A stretch of 64,000 nt of DNA from Ruminococcus sp. zg-924 (lineage in GTDB: Bacteria > Bacillota > Clostridia > Oscillospirales > Acutalibacteraceae), in the NCBI RefSeq assembly GCF_024433635.1, contig NZ_WNJZ01000004.1, forward strand, positions 79,143 through 143,142. The letters run 5' to 3'. The translations under genes and the position numbers were made by a program. Below the pieces are notes generated by a model. That model had not been told where the DNA came from and did no database searches. It saw only the letters and a list, made by a program, of their open reading frames with translations. Positions within the stretch are counted from its first letter, which is position 1. Every line of letters starts with the position of its first letter. This document shows positions 17,743-26,375 of the stretch, in pieces.

Positions 17743-18969
17743 TTATGGCTTTTTGAAAACAATACAAGCGTTGTGACCGCCGAAGCCGAGAGATGTTGAC
17801 ATTGTAAAATCAACCTCCTGCTCAAGCGCCTTGTTTGGAATGTAGTTGAGGTCACACTCCGGATCCGGCTCTTCATAGCCGATTGTCGGCGGAAGAACGC
17901 CGTCATGCAGAGCAAGAACGGACAAAACTGCTTCTGTGCCGCCTGCTGCGCCGAGCATATGGCCTGTCATAGACTTGGTTGAGCTGATAAGCAAATCCTT
18001 TGCCTTATCTCCGAACGCTTTCTTAATTGCAAGTGTTTCTGTCTTATCGTTTGCATTTGTGCTTGTACCGTGAGCGTTAATATAAATGCTGTCGCTGTCC
18101 TTTATTCCTGCCTCGGCAGTTGCTATGCGGATTGCTTTTGCAGGACCCTCAGCCTCCGGGTCGGGCGCTGTTACGTGGTGAGCGTCACAGCTGTTGCCGT
18201 AGCCGCAGATTTCAGCATAGATTTTTGCGCCTCTTGCCTTTGCGTGCTCGTATTCCTCAAGGATAACTATACCTGCACCCTCACCCATAACAAAGCCGTC
18301 ACGGCGCTTGTCAAACGGAACACAGGCGGTTTTCGGGTCGTTTCTTGTTGTGAGAGCCTTACAGCTTGAAAAGCCTGCGATTGTAAGCGGTGTAACAGCC
18401 GCCTCAGCGCCGCCTGCAATGATTGCGTCTGCATAGCCGTCCTTAATTGCGTGGAAAGCCTCGCCGATTGAGTGTGTGCCTGTCGCGCAGGCTGTAACTA
18501 TTGGCAAGCAAACGCCCTGTGCCTTAAAGCGGATAGCAACTGTACCTGACGCCATATTGCCAATCATCATCGGAACAAAGTAAGGGGAAACCTTTCTTGG
18601 CCCGTTGTGGTCCATAGTGATTGAGTTTGCGTAAAAGGTCTGCATACCGCCGATGCCCGAACCAATGTAAACGCCGAAACGGTCGTTGTCAACCTTGCCC
18701 AGAATTCCGCTGTCATCAACAGCCTGCTGTGCGGCAGCAACAGCGTAGATTGTGAATTGATCTGTTTTTCTTAAATCTCTTTTTTCAACATACTGTGTTG
18801 GGTCAAAATCCTTAACCTGTGCGGCAATTTTAACCTTCAAATCCTCAGTGTCGAAGTTAGTAATAAAATCAATTCCGCATTTTCCCGCTTTTATAGAATT
18901 CCAAGTGGTTTCAACGTCGTTTCCAACAGGTGTAACCGCACCCAAGCCGGTAACTACTACTCTTCTCAT
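17743..18969 (-). CDS. fabF: Beta-ketoacyl-ACP synthase II
   Basis: FabF condenses malonyl-ACP with acyl-ACP. The 408-residue protein begins RRVVVTGLGAVTPVG and has the Cys-His-His triad: Cys in VTACATGTHS, His in NAHGTSTNANDKTE and His in KSMTGHMLGAAG. The ATG at 18969 is eight bases from AAGGAG; an upstream GTG is less well placed. It is the only FabF/FabB-type condensing enzyme in the window apart from FabH. Confidence 0.96.
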   Translation of the reverse strand: MRRVVVTGLGAVTPVGNDVETTWNSIKAGKCGIDFITNFDTEDLKVKIAAQVKDFDPTQYVEKRDLRKTDQFTIYAVAAAQQAVDDSGILGKVDNDRFGVYIGSGIGGMQTFYANSITMDHNGPRKVSPYFVPMMIGNMASGTVAIRFKAQGVCLPIVTACATGTHSIGEAFHAIKDGYADAIIAGGAEAAVTPLTIAGFSSCKALTTRNDPKTACVPFDKRRDGFVMGEGAGIVILEEYEHAKARGAKIYAEICGYGNSCDAHHVTAPDPEAEGPAKAIRIATAEAGIKDSDSIYINAHGTSTNANDKTETLAIKKAFGDKAKDLLISSTKSMTGHMLGAAGGTEAVLSVLALHDGVLPPTIGYEEPDPECDLNYIPNKALEQEVDFTMSTSLGFGGHNACIVFKKP

Positions 18970-19002
18970 GGGAATCACTCCTTAATCTGAAATATACTTA
19001 AA

Positions 19003-19746
19003 TTACATTGCAAGACCGCCGTCAACACGGATAACCTCACCTGTGATGTATGATGCGTCGTCTGATGCAAGGAAGGCAACTGCGTTTGCAACGTCTTCGG
19101 TTGAGCCGATGTGCTTTGCAGGAATCTGCGCCTTCATAGCGTCCTTAACCTTGTCGGAGAGCACGCTTGTCATATCTGTTGCGATAAAGCCCGGAGCAAC
19201 TGCGTTTACTGTAACGCCTCTTGCGGCAAGCTCCTTTGCAACCGACTTTGTAAGGCCGATTATGCCTGCTTTAGAAGCAGAGTAGTTTGCCTGTCCTGCG
19301 TTGCCGCCAAGACCTACAATAGAGGAGGTGCTGACGATTCTGCCGTAGCGCTTCTTCATAAAATGCTTGTAGGTGTGCTTTATCATATTAAAGGTACCCT
19401 TGAGGTTTACGTTGATTACAGCATCAAAGTCCTTTTCTTCCATATTAAGAACGAGCTTGTCCCTTGTGATTCCTGCGTTATTGATGAGAATATCAATTCC
19501 GCCGAATTCCTCAATAATTTTGTCAACAACCTGCTTTGAAGCTTCAAAGTCAGACACGTCGCAGAAATACTGCTCAACCTTTGTGCCGTATTTCTGAAGC
19601 TGCTCCTTTGCACTGATGCCCTCGCTTTCATCGCCTACATAAAGAATAGCTATGTTAGCGCCGCCCTGTGCAAGCTTTTCTCCGATGGCAAGGCCGATTC
19701 CTCTTGAGCCGCCTGTAATAACTGCTGTTTTATTTTCAAATCTCAT
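19003..19746 (-). CDS. fabG: 3-oxoacyl-ACP reductase FabG
   Basis: An NADPH-dependent short-chain dehydrogenase, 247 residues. It has the cofactor motif TGGSRGIG (residues 11-18), NNAG near residue 90, the catalytic Ser and YSASK (Tyr near 152, Lys near 156), and a C-terminal ITGEVIRVDGG. Its place between fabD and fabF makes FabG, reducing 3-oxoacyl-ACP, the clear choice among similar dehydrogenases. Confidence 0.96.
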   Translation of the reverse strand: MRFENKTAVITGGSRGIGLAIGEKLAQGGANIAILYVGDESEGISAKEQLQKYGTKVEQYFCDVSDFEASKQVVDKIIEEFGGIDILINNAGITRDKLVLNMEEKDFDAVINVNLKGTFNMIKHTYKHFMKKRYGRIVSTSSIVGLGGNAGQANYSASKAGIIGLTKSVAKELAARGVTVNAVAPGFIATDMTSVLSDKVKDAMKAQIPAKHIGSTEDVANAVAFLASDDASYITGEVIRVDGGLAM

Positions 19747-19784
19747 TTAATTCATTCCTTTCGGTTGGCTGTCTGCTGCTTAAA

Positions 19785-20696
19785 TCAGAGCAACTGCTCC
19801 TTGATTATATCCAAATCCGCTTTGTTCTCAAGCTTGAATGCCTTGAGCTCGGGATTGATTTTCTTAACAAGTCCTGTCAGTGTTTTGCCGGGGCCACACT
19901 CAATGAAGGTGTCAACGCCCAATGCGGCAAGATTTTCGATTGTTTTCTGCCACAAAACAGGGTTTTTAACCTGTCTTGTGATAAGGCTTTTATAGTCACC
20001 CTCATACGGCTGTGCCGTAGCGTTTGCAAAAACAGGAATTTCAGGGGCGTTCAGCTGCTTGCCGTCAAGATACTGCTCAAGACCCTCTGACGCTGACTCC
20101 ATAAACGGTGAGTGAAAGGCTCCGCTTACAGCCAAAGCAACCGCTTTACCTTTCTGCATCTTTACGGCTGCGCAAAGAGCGTCAAGGTTATCTTCCTCGG
20201 TTGCAACAACCGTTTGAGCAGGGCTGTTGTAGTTTACGGGCCATGTGTTTTTAAAGCCCTTGCAGATTTCCTCCACCTTTTCCGGCGTGAGCTTCAGCAC
20301 AGCCGCCATAGCGCCCTTATTCTGCTGAGCTGCGTCATTCATAAGCTCGGCTCTTTTGCAAACAAGCTTGAAAGCCTCAATGTCGCTCATAATACCGCCG
20401 AAAGCTAAAGCTGCAATTTCGCCGAGAGAAAAGCCGGCGGTATAGTCGGCCTTGATACCTGCTTCCTTTGCTGCTGCGGCAGCGGCGAGGTCAACGGCAA
20501 AAACGCACGGCTGAGTGTTGATTGTTACGGACAGCTCCTCCTTTGTGCCGTCAAAGCACTGAGAAGAGGTGTTCGGACGGATAGAGTCAACCATGTCGAA
20601 AACTGATTTTGCGGCGGCAGAGCACTCGCAAAGCTCCTTACCCATACCGGGGTACTGTGCACCCTGTCCGGACAGAATAAATGCTATTTTACCCAT
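19785..20696 (-). CDS. fabD: Malonyl-CoA:ACP transacylase
   Basis: FabD moves malonyl from CoA to ACP. The 303-residue protein has the LSGQGAQYPGMG start, the nucleophile elbow AGFSLGEIAAL (Ser near residue 91) and a catalytic His in GAFHSPFM. Its start overlaps the fabK stop by 13 bases, implying coupled translation. Confidence 0.95.
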   Translation of the reverse strand: MGKIAFILSGQGAQYPGMGKELCECSAAAKSVFDMVDSIRPNTSSQCFDGTKEELSVTINTQPCVFAVDLAAAAAAKEAGIKADYTAGFSLGEIAALAFGGIMSDIEAFKLVCKRAELMNDAAQQNKGAMAAVLKLTPEKVEEICKGFKNTWPVNYNSPAQTVVATEEDNLDALCAAVKMQKGKAVALAVSGAFHSPFMESASEGLEQYLDGKQLNAPEIPVFANATAQPYEGDYKSLITRQVKNPVLWQKTIENLAALGVDTFIECGPGKTLTGLVKKINPELKAFKLENKADLDIIKEQLL

Positions 20697-21634
20697 TTCA
20701 TTGCACCGCCTAACACTTCTTCAGCCTGTGTGAACATTTCCTCAATAATTTCCTTTGCGCTTTGCTCCTTCTTAACCATAGAAGCAACCTGACCTGCGAT
20801 TACGCAGCCGTTCTTTACATCTCCGCCTCTTGCGGCTGCACGAAGAACGCCCAAACCAAGCTTTTCAAGCTCTTCATCAGAAACCTCGCTGCTGTTGTAT
20901 TCTTTCTTTAAGTATTCTCTTGTAAAAGCGTTCTTAAGCGAACGAACCGGATGACCGAGTCTTTTGCCTGTCAAAACGGTGTCTATGTCCTTAGCTTTGA
21001 GTACCTTGTCCTTGTACTCCTGTGAAATTGTGCATTCTGTTGCAACAAGGAAGCGTGTGCCAACCTGTACGCCCTGAGCGCCGAGCATAAATGAAGCGGC
21101 AAGCTGTCTGCCGTCTGCAATGCCGCCTGCTGCTATAACAGGGATTGACACAGCGTCAACAACCTGCGGCACGAGAGCCATTGTAGAGAGGTCGCCAACG
21201 TGACCGCCTGATTCGCCGCCCTCGGCGATAACCGCAAAAGCACCGTTTCTTTCTGCAAGTCTGGCAAGAGCTACTGAAGGAACAACGGGGATAACCTTTA
21301 TTCCTGCTTCAAGCCATTTTTTCATATATTTACCGGGGTTTCCGGCTCCTGTTGTGATAACCTCAATTTTCTCCTCAGCTACAACCTGTGCAACCTCTTC
21401 AACGAATGGACTCATAAGCATTACGTTTACGCCGAAGGGCTTGTCCGTAAGCTCTCTTGCCTTTTTGATTTCAGCACGGAGCTGTTCGCCGTTTGAGTTC
21501 ATTCCTGCAATAAGTCCAAGACCGCCTGCATTGCTTACGCCCGCTGCAAGGCTTGCGTCTGCAACCCATGCCATACCGCCCTGAAAAATAGGGTACTTTA
21601 TGCCGAGCTGTTCATTAATAGGTGTAGAAATCAT
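20684..21634 (-). CDS. fabK: Enoyl-ACP reductase II (FMN-dependent)
   Basis: A 316-residue TIM-barrel flavoprotein of the 2-nitropropane dioxygenase/FabK family. Motifs are PIFQGGMAWV near the start, the glycine-rich EGGESGGHVG phosphate-binding segment and AAGGIADGRQ. In Firmicutes without FabI it reduces enoyl-ACP in the last step of elongation. Its place between fabH and fabD supports FabK over a nitronate monooxygenase. No acpP lies in the 21-base gap before it. Confidence 0.94.
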   Translation of the reverse strand: MISTPINEQLGIKYPIFQGGMAWVADASLAAGVSNAGGLGLIAGMNSNGEQLRAEIKKARELTDKPFGVNVMLMSPFVEEVAQVVAEEKIEVITTGAGNPGKYMKKWLEAGIKVIPVVPSVALARLAERNGAFAVIAEGGESGGHVGDLSTMALVPQVVDAVSIPVIAAGGIADGRQLAASFMLGAQGVQVGTRFLVATECTISQEYKDKVLKAKDIDTVLTGKRLGHPVRSLKNAFTREYLKKEYNSSEVSDEELEKLGLGVLRAAARGGDVKNGCVIAGQVASMVKKEQSAKEIIEEMFTQAEEVLGGAMKWVK

Positions 21635-21655
21635 ACTGTTTTCCTTTTCCTTTCT

Positions 21656-22615
21656 TTATTTATCCCACTGAATTACGCAGCTGCCGGTTGTAAGTCCGGC
21701 TCCGAAAGCACACATTACGATGTAATCGCCCTTTTTGAGCTTTCCCTGCTTGTTTATTTCATCAAGGCAAATCGGAATACTGCCTGCCGAGGTGTTGCCG
21801 TATTCGCCCACGTTTACAACAAAGTTTTCACGGGGAATATCAAGCTTTGACGCTGCGGCGTCGATTATTCTGATGTTTGCCTGGTGAGGTATCATATAGT
21901 TGATTTCGGTCTGCTCAAGACCTGCGTCCTTGATAACCTTGCGGATTCCTCTTATCATATTTGTAACTGCAAATTTATATACGTCCTGTCCTGCCATATG
22001 GAGTACAGGTTTGTCGCCTTTGTGTGTATCAAACGGAGATATAAGCTCTCCTCTTGGAGCGAAAAGAACGTCTGTGTTGCCGTTTGCGGTGAGGTGGATT
22101 GATTTAAGTCCGTCGCCTTCGCCCAATACAACGGCGCCGCCGCCGTCACCGAACAGAACACATGTTGAACGGTCTGTCCAGTCTACCATATTGGAAAGGT
22201 TGTCGAAAGCTACAATTAAAGCGTGCTTAACCTTTCCTCTTGCGAAGAAGCCGTCTGCAACGTCTAACGAGTATATAAAACCTGAGCAGGCAGCGTTTAA
22301 GTCAAAGGCAGGGCAGGAAGCGCCGATTTCCTTTTGAATAACGCAAGCCTCGGACGGGGTAATATACATACCCTTCATTGTAGCGCATATAATAAGGTCA
22401 AGATCTTTTGCTGTGATGCCTGCGTTATCAAGAGCCTGATTGGCTGCGGTTACGCAAAGCTCTGTCATAGTTTCGGTTGTAATAACTCTTCTGTTGTGGA
22501 TGCCTGTTCTTGTTCTGATCCATTCATCGTTTGTTTCAACCATCATTGAAAGATCATCATTCGACACTATGTGCTCCGGCACAGCTCGTCCGGTGCCTAA
22601 AATACTGAAACTCAT
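21656..22615 (-). CDS. fabH: Beta-ketoacyl-ACP synthase III
   Basis: FabH starts fatty-acid synthesis by condensing an acyl-CoA primer with malonyl-ACP. The 319-residue protein has catalytic Cys in LNAACSGFIYSL (near residue 111), His in MIPHQANIRI and Asn in GNTSAGSIP. The start overlaps the stop of the MarR-type regulator gene (ATGA). Confidence 0.96.
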   Translation of the reverse strand: MSFSILGTGRAVPEHIVSNDDLSMMVETNDEWIRTRTGIHNRRVITTETMTELCVTAANQALDNAGITAKDLDLIICATMKGMYITPSEACVIQKEIGASCPAFDLNAACSGFIYSLDVADGFFARGKVKHALIVAFDNLSNMVDWTDRSTCVLFGDGGGAVVLGEGDGLKSIHLTANGNTDVLFAPRGELISPFDTHKGDKPVLHMAGQDVYKFAVTNMIRGIRKVIKDAGLEQTEINYMIPHQANIRIIDAAASKLDIPRENFVVNVGEYGNTSAGSIPICLDEINKQGKLKKGDYIVMCAFGAGLTTGSCVIQWDK

Positions 22616-23085
22616 GATTTAAATTCCTCCATTTTTTTTAGCCTTGAGTTCAAAAAGATGTTAATTCGTTCAATGCAGTCAACCAGCAGATTCTTTTCGC
22701 TCTCGCTCATATTGCAGGAAATTGTGTTAGCCATATTGCGGTGAAAGCGTTTGTGTATTCTGTCGGCGTGTCTGCCGTTTTCAGTCAGCTGTACATATAC
22801 CTGTCTGCCGTCGGCAATGCTCTTTTTTCTGGTTACATATCCTTTTTTCTCAAGCTTGTTTACCATTGCGGTTACGGATGCCGGGGTTATCATCAATTCA
22901 GACGCTATCTCCCCGATTGTTTTGCCCACAAGAGGGTTTTTGTTGATTGCTTCAATAAAATTGAGCTCGCAGATGGAAAGGTTCAGTCGCTTTGACCTTG
23001 AAAGCATTGACTGCTCAACCCTTGAAAAAAGCACATAGCTTTTTCCCATAGCGTCGCTCAATCTGTCGGAAAAGGAATCCTCCAT
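22612..23085 (-). CDS. fabT: MarR-family regulator of the fatty-acid operon (FabT-like)
   Basis: A 157-residue winged-helix MarR protein with the NPLVGKTIGEIASELMITPASVTAMVNKLEKKGYVTRKK recognition region (split here as about residues 50-88). As the first gene of the fab cluster it matches FabT, which in Firmicutes represses fab genes with acyl-ACP as corepressor. A palindrome covers its own -10 box, consistent with autorepression. The gene symbol is by position and family, not by an ortholog test. Confidence 0.85.
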   Translation of the reverse strand: MEDSFSDRLSDAMGKSYVLFSRVEQSMLSRSKRLNLSICELNFIEAINKNPLVGKTIGEIASELMITPASVTAMVNKLEKKGYVTRKKSIADGRQVYVQLTENGRHADRIHKRFHRNMANTISCNMSESEKNLLVDCIERINIFLNSRLKKMEEFKS

Positions 23086-23100
23086 TCATCAAGCTCCTTT

Positions 23101-23135
23101 GATAAAATTAGTTAAATAACCTAAATAATTTTATC
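23101..23135. promoter_or_regulatory. Palindromic operator over the fab promoter (candidate FabT site)
   Basis: Perfect 10-base arms GATAAAATTA (23101-23110) and TAATTTTATC (23126-23135) flank a centre that itself holds GTTAAATAAC. The right arm contains the -10 box. A MarR dimer bound here would block transcription of fabT and the whole cluster. Confidence 0.65.
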
Positions 23136-23156
23136 CCCGAAAAGCCTGTTTGTCAA
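23128..23156 (-). promoter_or_regulatory. fab operon promoter
   Basis: Reverse-strand TTGACA (23151-23156, perfect), 17-base spacer and TAAAAT (23128-23133), about 40 bases before fabT. It should drive fabT through at least fabZ. Confidence 0.85.
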
Positions 23157-23328
23157 GGTAAAGTGCGGCTTTAAACGGGATTTAGGCATTATTCACAGTA
23201 ATATGCAGATTTTCAGAAAAAATAAGCCTTTATTTATGTAAGCTGAATGCCGCCGATGTAGGACGGCTACGGCTTTCTTTATATACAATATAATACAGTG
23301 GGCTGTGTGAGTAAAAGGGCGAAGGCTG

Positions 23329-23649
23329 TCAGCTGCAATAATCCTCAAGCAGCCGCTTCAGCTCACGCTCGTTTGCGGCATATACGCCTATTTTCAGCTG
23401 CTGCTTGTCAAAATCGGGCAGCGAATCAATAGCGGTATCTGTTATATCAAGGGGTGTTTCCTTGCCGTTTTCAAATACCGCCACCCTACCGTAAAACTCT
23501 TTTACAATATATTCACAGGCTTTACTCGGTTCGGTTTCAAAAATGCGTGGCTTCGCCTGCGGAGTGCCGGGGGTAAGAGAGGAGATTACGCCGATAATTG
23601 AAAGGAAGGCTATAGTTAATACAAGGCAAAATACTAAACGTCTGCTCAT
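23329..23649 (-). CDS. Small BofC C-terminal-domain-like exported protein
   Basis: A 106-residue protein with an N-terminal membrane anchor or signal (about 5-25). Its C-terminal 60 residues read YIVKEFYGRVAVFE..., SLPDFDKQQLKIG and end in a LEDYCS motif. I recall this end as typical of clostridial proteins annotated BofC C-terminal domain; BofC acts in sporulation signalling between forespore and mother cell. The match is from memory and the role here is unproven. It is a single gene, divergent from the penicillin-binding protein. Confidence 0.6.
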   Translation of the reverse strand: MSRRLVFCLVLTIAFLSIIGVISSLTPGTPQAKPRIFETEPSKACEYIVKEFYGRVAVFENGKETPLDITDTAIDSLPDFDKQQLKIGVYAANERELKRLLEDYCS

Positions 23650-23967
23650 TAAAACACGTCCTAAAATTCATATATATTTATTGTTTATGCTTTTTTAAGG
23701 ATTATGCTTTAAAAAACGGGCGAAAATATATGCTGTAAATAAGCTTACGGAACTATTTGCACGAAGAGAGGCAGAATTTTATGAAAAAAACGTAAATAAT
23801 CAATTAAAAGAGAAAAATGTGCAAAAAAAGCATTTCATTTTTTTTAATTTAGTGGTATAATCCAAAATAGGTTTTTGTACTCAAATGAGGTCTGCTGTTT
23901 TATATGAGGCAGGGAACATATAGATTTTATGAAATGCGGATTTTAAAATAACAAGGAGGTAAAGCTT
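23650..23967. other. Intergenic region before the penicillin-binding protein gene
   Basis: About 318 AT-rich bases between divergent genes. On the plus strand a TATAAT at 23856-23861 is preceded at 17 bases by a weak TTTCAT, a plausible promoter for the penicillin-binding protein with a leader of about 100 bases. I see no other gene or repeat. Confidence 0.5.
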
Positions 23968-26319
23968 GTGAGGAAAACCGATATAAGTAAATTTACCGAT
24001 GATTCTCCGCAGGACAACTCGGCGATAATAGAAAAAAGTTTGCCCAGACGGTGTCTATCAACAATATGGAAGATTTTCTCAACGGTTCTGTTGATACTAA
24101 TTATTTCGTTTGTGGTTGTAGGAATTTCAGTTGGAATTTATCTGCTACAGCTTGCAAATCAGCCAACCGGTATAGATTTGCACGCCTCAAAGCTTAATCT
24201 GACCAGCATTATTTATGTTTACGATGATAATAACGAGCCGGTTGAGTATGACCGCCTGCACAGCAGTGAGAACAGAATCTGGGTTGACTTAAAGGATATA
24301 CCGCAGTATATGAAGGACGCTCAGGTTGCCATAGAGGACAAGCGTTTTTATGAGCACAATGGTGTTGACTGGACAAGAACTGCGGGCGCTGTGCTTAGTC
24401 TTGCGGGAGGCGACAGCTACGGCGGCTCAACGCTGACCCAGCAGCTCATAAAAAATATTACGAACGATAACGAGGTAAGCATAACAAGAAAGCTCAACGA
24501 AATTTTTAGAGCCTTAAACCTTGAACGTGAGTACACCAAGGATGAGATTCTGGAGGCTTACCTTAATATAGTAAACTACGGTGCGGGCTGCAACGGCGTT
24601 CAGTCGGCGGCAAACCTGTATTTTGCAAAGAATATAAGCGATTGCTCAATTGCTCAGTGTGCGGCAATTGCAGGAATTACTCAGAACCCTTCTGCTTATG
24701 ACCCTCTTGAATATCCTGAGGCAAACCAAAAGCGCCGTGAAACGGTTATCAGAGCAATGTATGACCAGGAGATGATAACCAAGGAAGAGTACGATGAGGC
24801 AATGAAGGAATCCAAAAATATGAAGTTTGTGGGCAACTACAACAACCCGATGCTTGAGCAGGAAGAGGAAGAGGAAGAGAATAAGAGCAGCGTCAGAAAC
24901 TGGTATGAGGACGCCCTGCTCAAGGACTTAACGGTTGACCTTGCTCAGGCTCTCAACATCAGTGAGGAAAGTGCGTCTTCAAAGATTTACACAGAGGGTC
25001 TTAAGATATACTGTGCAATGGACGAGGATATGCAGGATTTTGCCGAGCAGTATGTTCTTGATATGGATACGCCGAGTGACCCGAATTTGCAGACAGGTAT
25101 TGTGATGATGGGCTTCGACGGCAGAATTATTGCAACAGTAGGCAGCCGTGAAAAGAAAACGCAGGACCTTGTTTGGGACAGAACGGTTGACTCAACGCTC
25201 CAGCCGGGTTCTTCAATTAAGCCCGTTATCCCTTACCCGATGGCAATTGAGGAGGGCTTATACAACTTCTCCTCATATGTAAAGGATGAGCCGATTGAAA
25301 AATGGGACAAGGACGAAAACGGCAACTGGAAACCGGGTCCTAACAACTCTGACGGCACTTACCACCACGACATTCTTCTGCCGGAGGCTATCGAGCGTTC
25401 TTTGAACGCAGCCGCAGTGCAGACAATGAATTTAATAGGCACAAAGTCGGCTTATAACCAAGCTATTAACAAGATGGGCTTTAGAAACCTGTCGTCTGAG
25501 GACGCTCAAAATTTGGGCGCTCTGTCAATCGGCGGTATGAACGGCGGCGTTACTGTAAGAGAGATGGTTGCCTCGTATGCTTATATGGGCAACGGAGGAA
25601 AGTATTACACTCCTTACACATATTATTATGTAACAGACCAGAACGACAATATTATTATAGATAACCGTGACGCTATGCCGACCAAGGCTTATTCGGAGGA
25701 AACGGCTACAATTATGAACCGCCTGCTCCATTACAATGTTGTTTATAATAACCCTTCTCATACTGCCGCTTATATAGCCAGAATAGGAAGCTGGGATATT
25801 ATAGGCAAGACAGGTACAACCGACTGGGCAATAGACCACTGGTTTATTGGTATGTCGCCGTACTGCGTGCTTGGCAGCTGGACCGGTTTTGACAGTCCGG
25901 CTTCTATTCAGGGCAACGGCTATGCCGAGCAAACCTTCCATGACCTTATGGCACATTATCTTGCGGATAAAGAATATAAGGAATACGAGCTGTCCGACAA
26001 TGTTACACCGATTGCCTATTGCGAAAGCACCGGCAAGCTTGCTTCAAGCTACTGCTACAATACAAAAATCGGTTATTATACAGAGGATAACAGACCGGAA
26101 TACTGCAGTGGCTATCACGGATATTCTTCAAACTACTGGAACTCTTCATCTTCGAGCAGCGAAAGCTCAAGCAGTGAAAGCTCAGACTATTACACTGAGC
26201 CTGAAAACGACTGGACTGATTACGGCGGAGAAAGCAGCGAATATCAGACCGATACTTATGTCGATGTCGGAGTAGATGATAATCCGTCATCGCAGACAAG
26301 CGTTCCTGCCGATGAATAG
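23968..26319 (+). CDS. Class A penicillin-binding protein (transglycosylase/transpeptidase)
   Basis: A 783-residue bifunctional peptidoglycan synthase with one membrane span (about 33-60). The GT51 domain has catalytic Glu123 in AIEDKRFYEHNGVD and GGSTLTQQLIKN; the transpeptidase has SxxK at Ser415 (GSSIKP), SLN at 478-480 and KTGT at 614-617. A Glu-rich linker (297-305) joins the domains and a Ser/Tyr/Asp-rich tail of about 60 residues ends the protein. The GTG start is seven bases after a perfect AAGGAGGT. It resembles PBP1a/PonA, with no partner gene alongside. Confidence 0.94.
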   Translation: MRKTDISKFTDDSPQDNSAIIEKSLPRRCLSTIWKIFSTVLLILIISFVVVGISVGIYLLQLANQPTGIDLHASKLNLTSIIYVYDDNNEPVEYDRLHSSENRIWVDLKDIPQYMKDAQVAIEDKRFYEHNGVDWTRTAGAVLSLAGGDSYGGSTLTQQLIKNITNDNEVSITRKLNEIFRALNLEREYTKDEILEAYLNIVNYGAGCNGVQSAANLYFAKNISDCSIAQCAAIAGITQNPSAYDPLEYPEANQKRRETVIRAMYDQEMITKEEYDEAMKESKNMKFVGNYNNPMLEQEEEEEENKSSVRNWYEDALLKDLTVDLAQALNISEESASSKIYTEGLKIYCAMDEDMQDFAEQYVLDMDTPSDPNLQTGIVMMGFDGRIIATVGSREKKTQDLVWDRTVDSTLQPGSSIKPVIPYPMAIEEGLYNFSSYVKDEPIEKWDKDENGNWKPGPNNSDGTYHHDILLPEAIERSLNAAAVQTMNLIGTKSAYNQAINKMGFRNLSSEDAQNLGALSIGGMNGGVTVREMVASYAYMGNGGKYYTPYTYYYVTDQNDNIIIDNRDAMPTKAYSEETATIMNRLLHYNVVYNNPSHTAAYIARIGSWDIIGKTGTTDWAIDHWFIGMSPYCVLGSWTGFDSPASIQGNGYAEQTFHDLMAHYLADKEYKEYELSDNVTPIAYCESTGKLASSYCYNTKIGYYTEDNRPEYCSGYHGYSSNYWNSSSSSSESSSSESSDYYTEPENDWTDYGGESSEYQTDTYVDVGVDDNPSSQTSVPADE

Positions 26320-26375
26320 TGCGTATGCATTGTGATTTGAGCTTGGTAGAATAAAATTTTTTAAGAGGTGTACAG

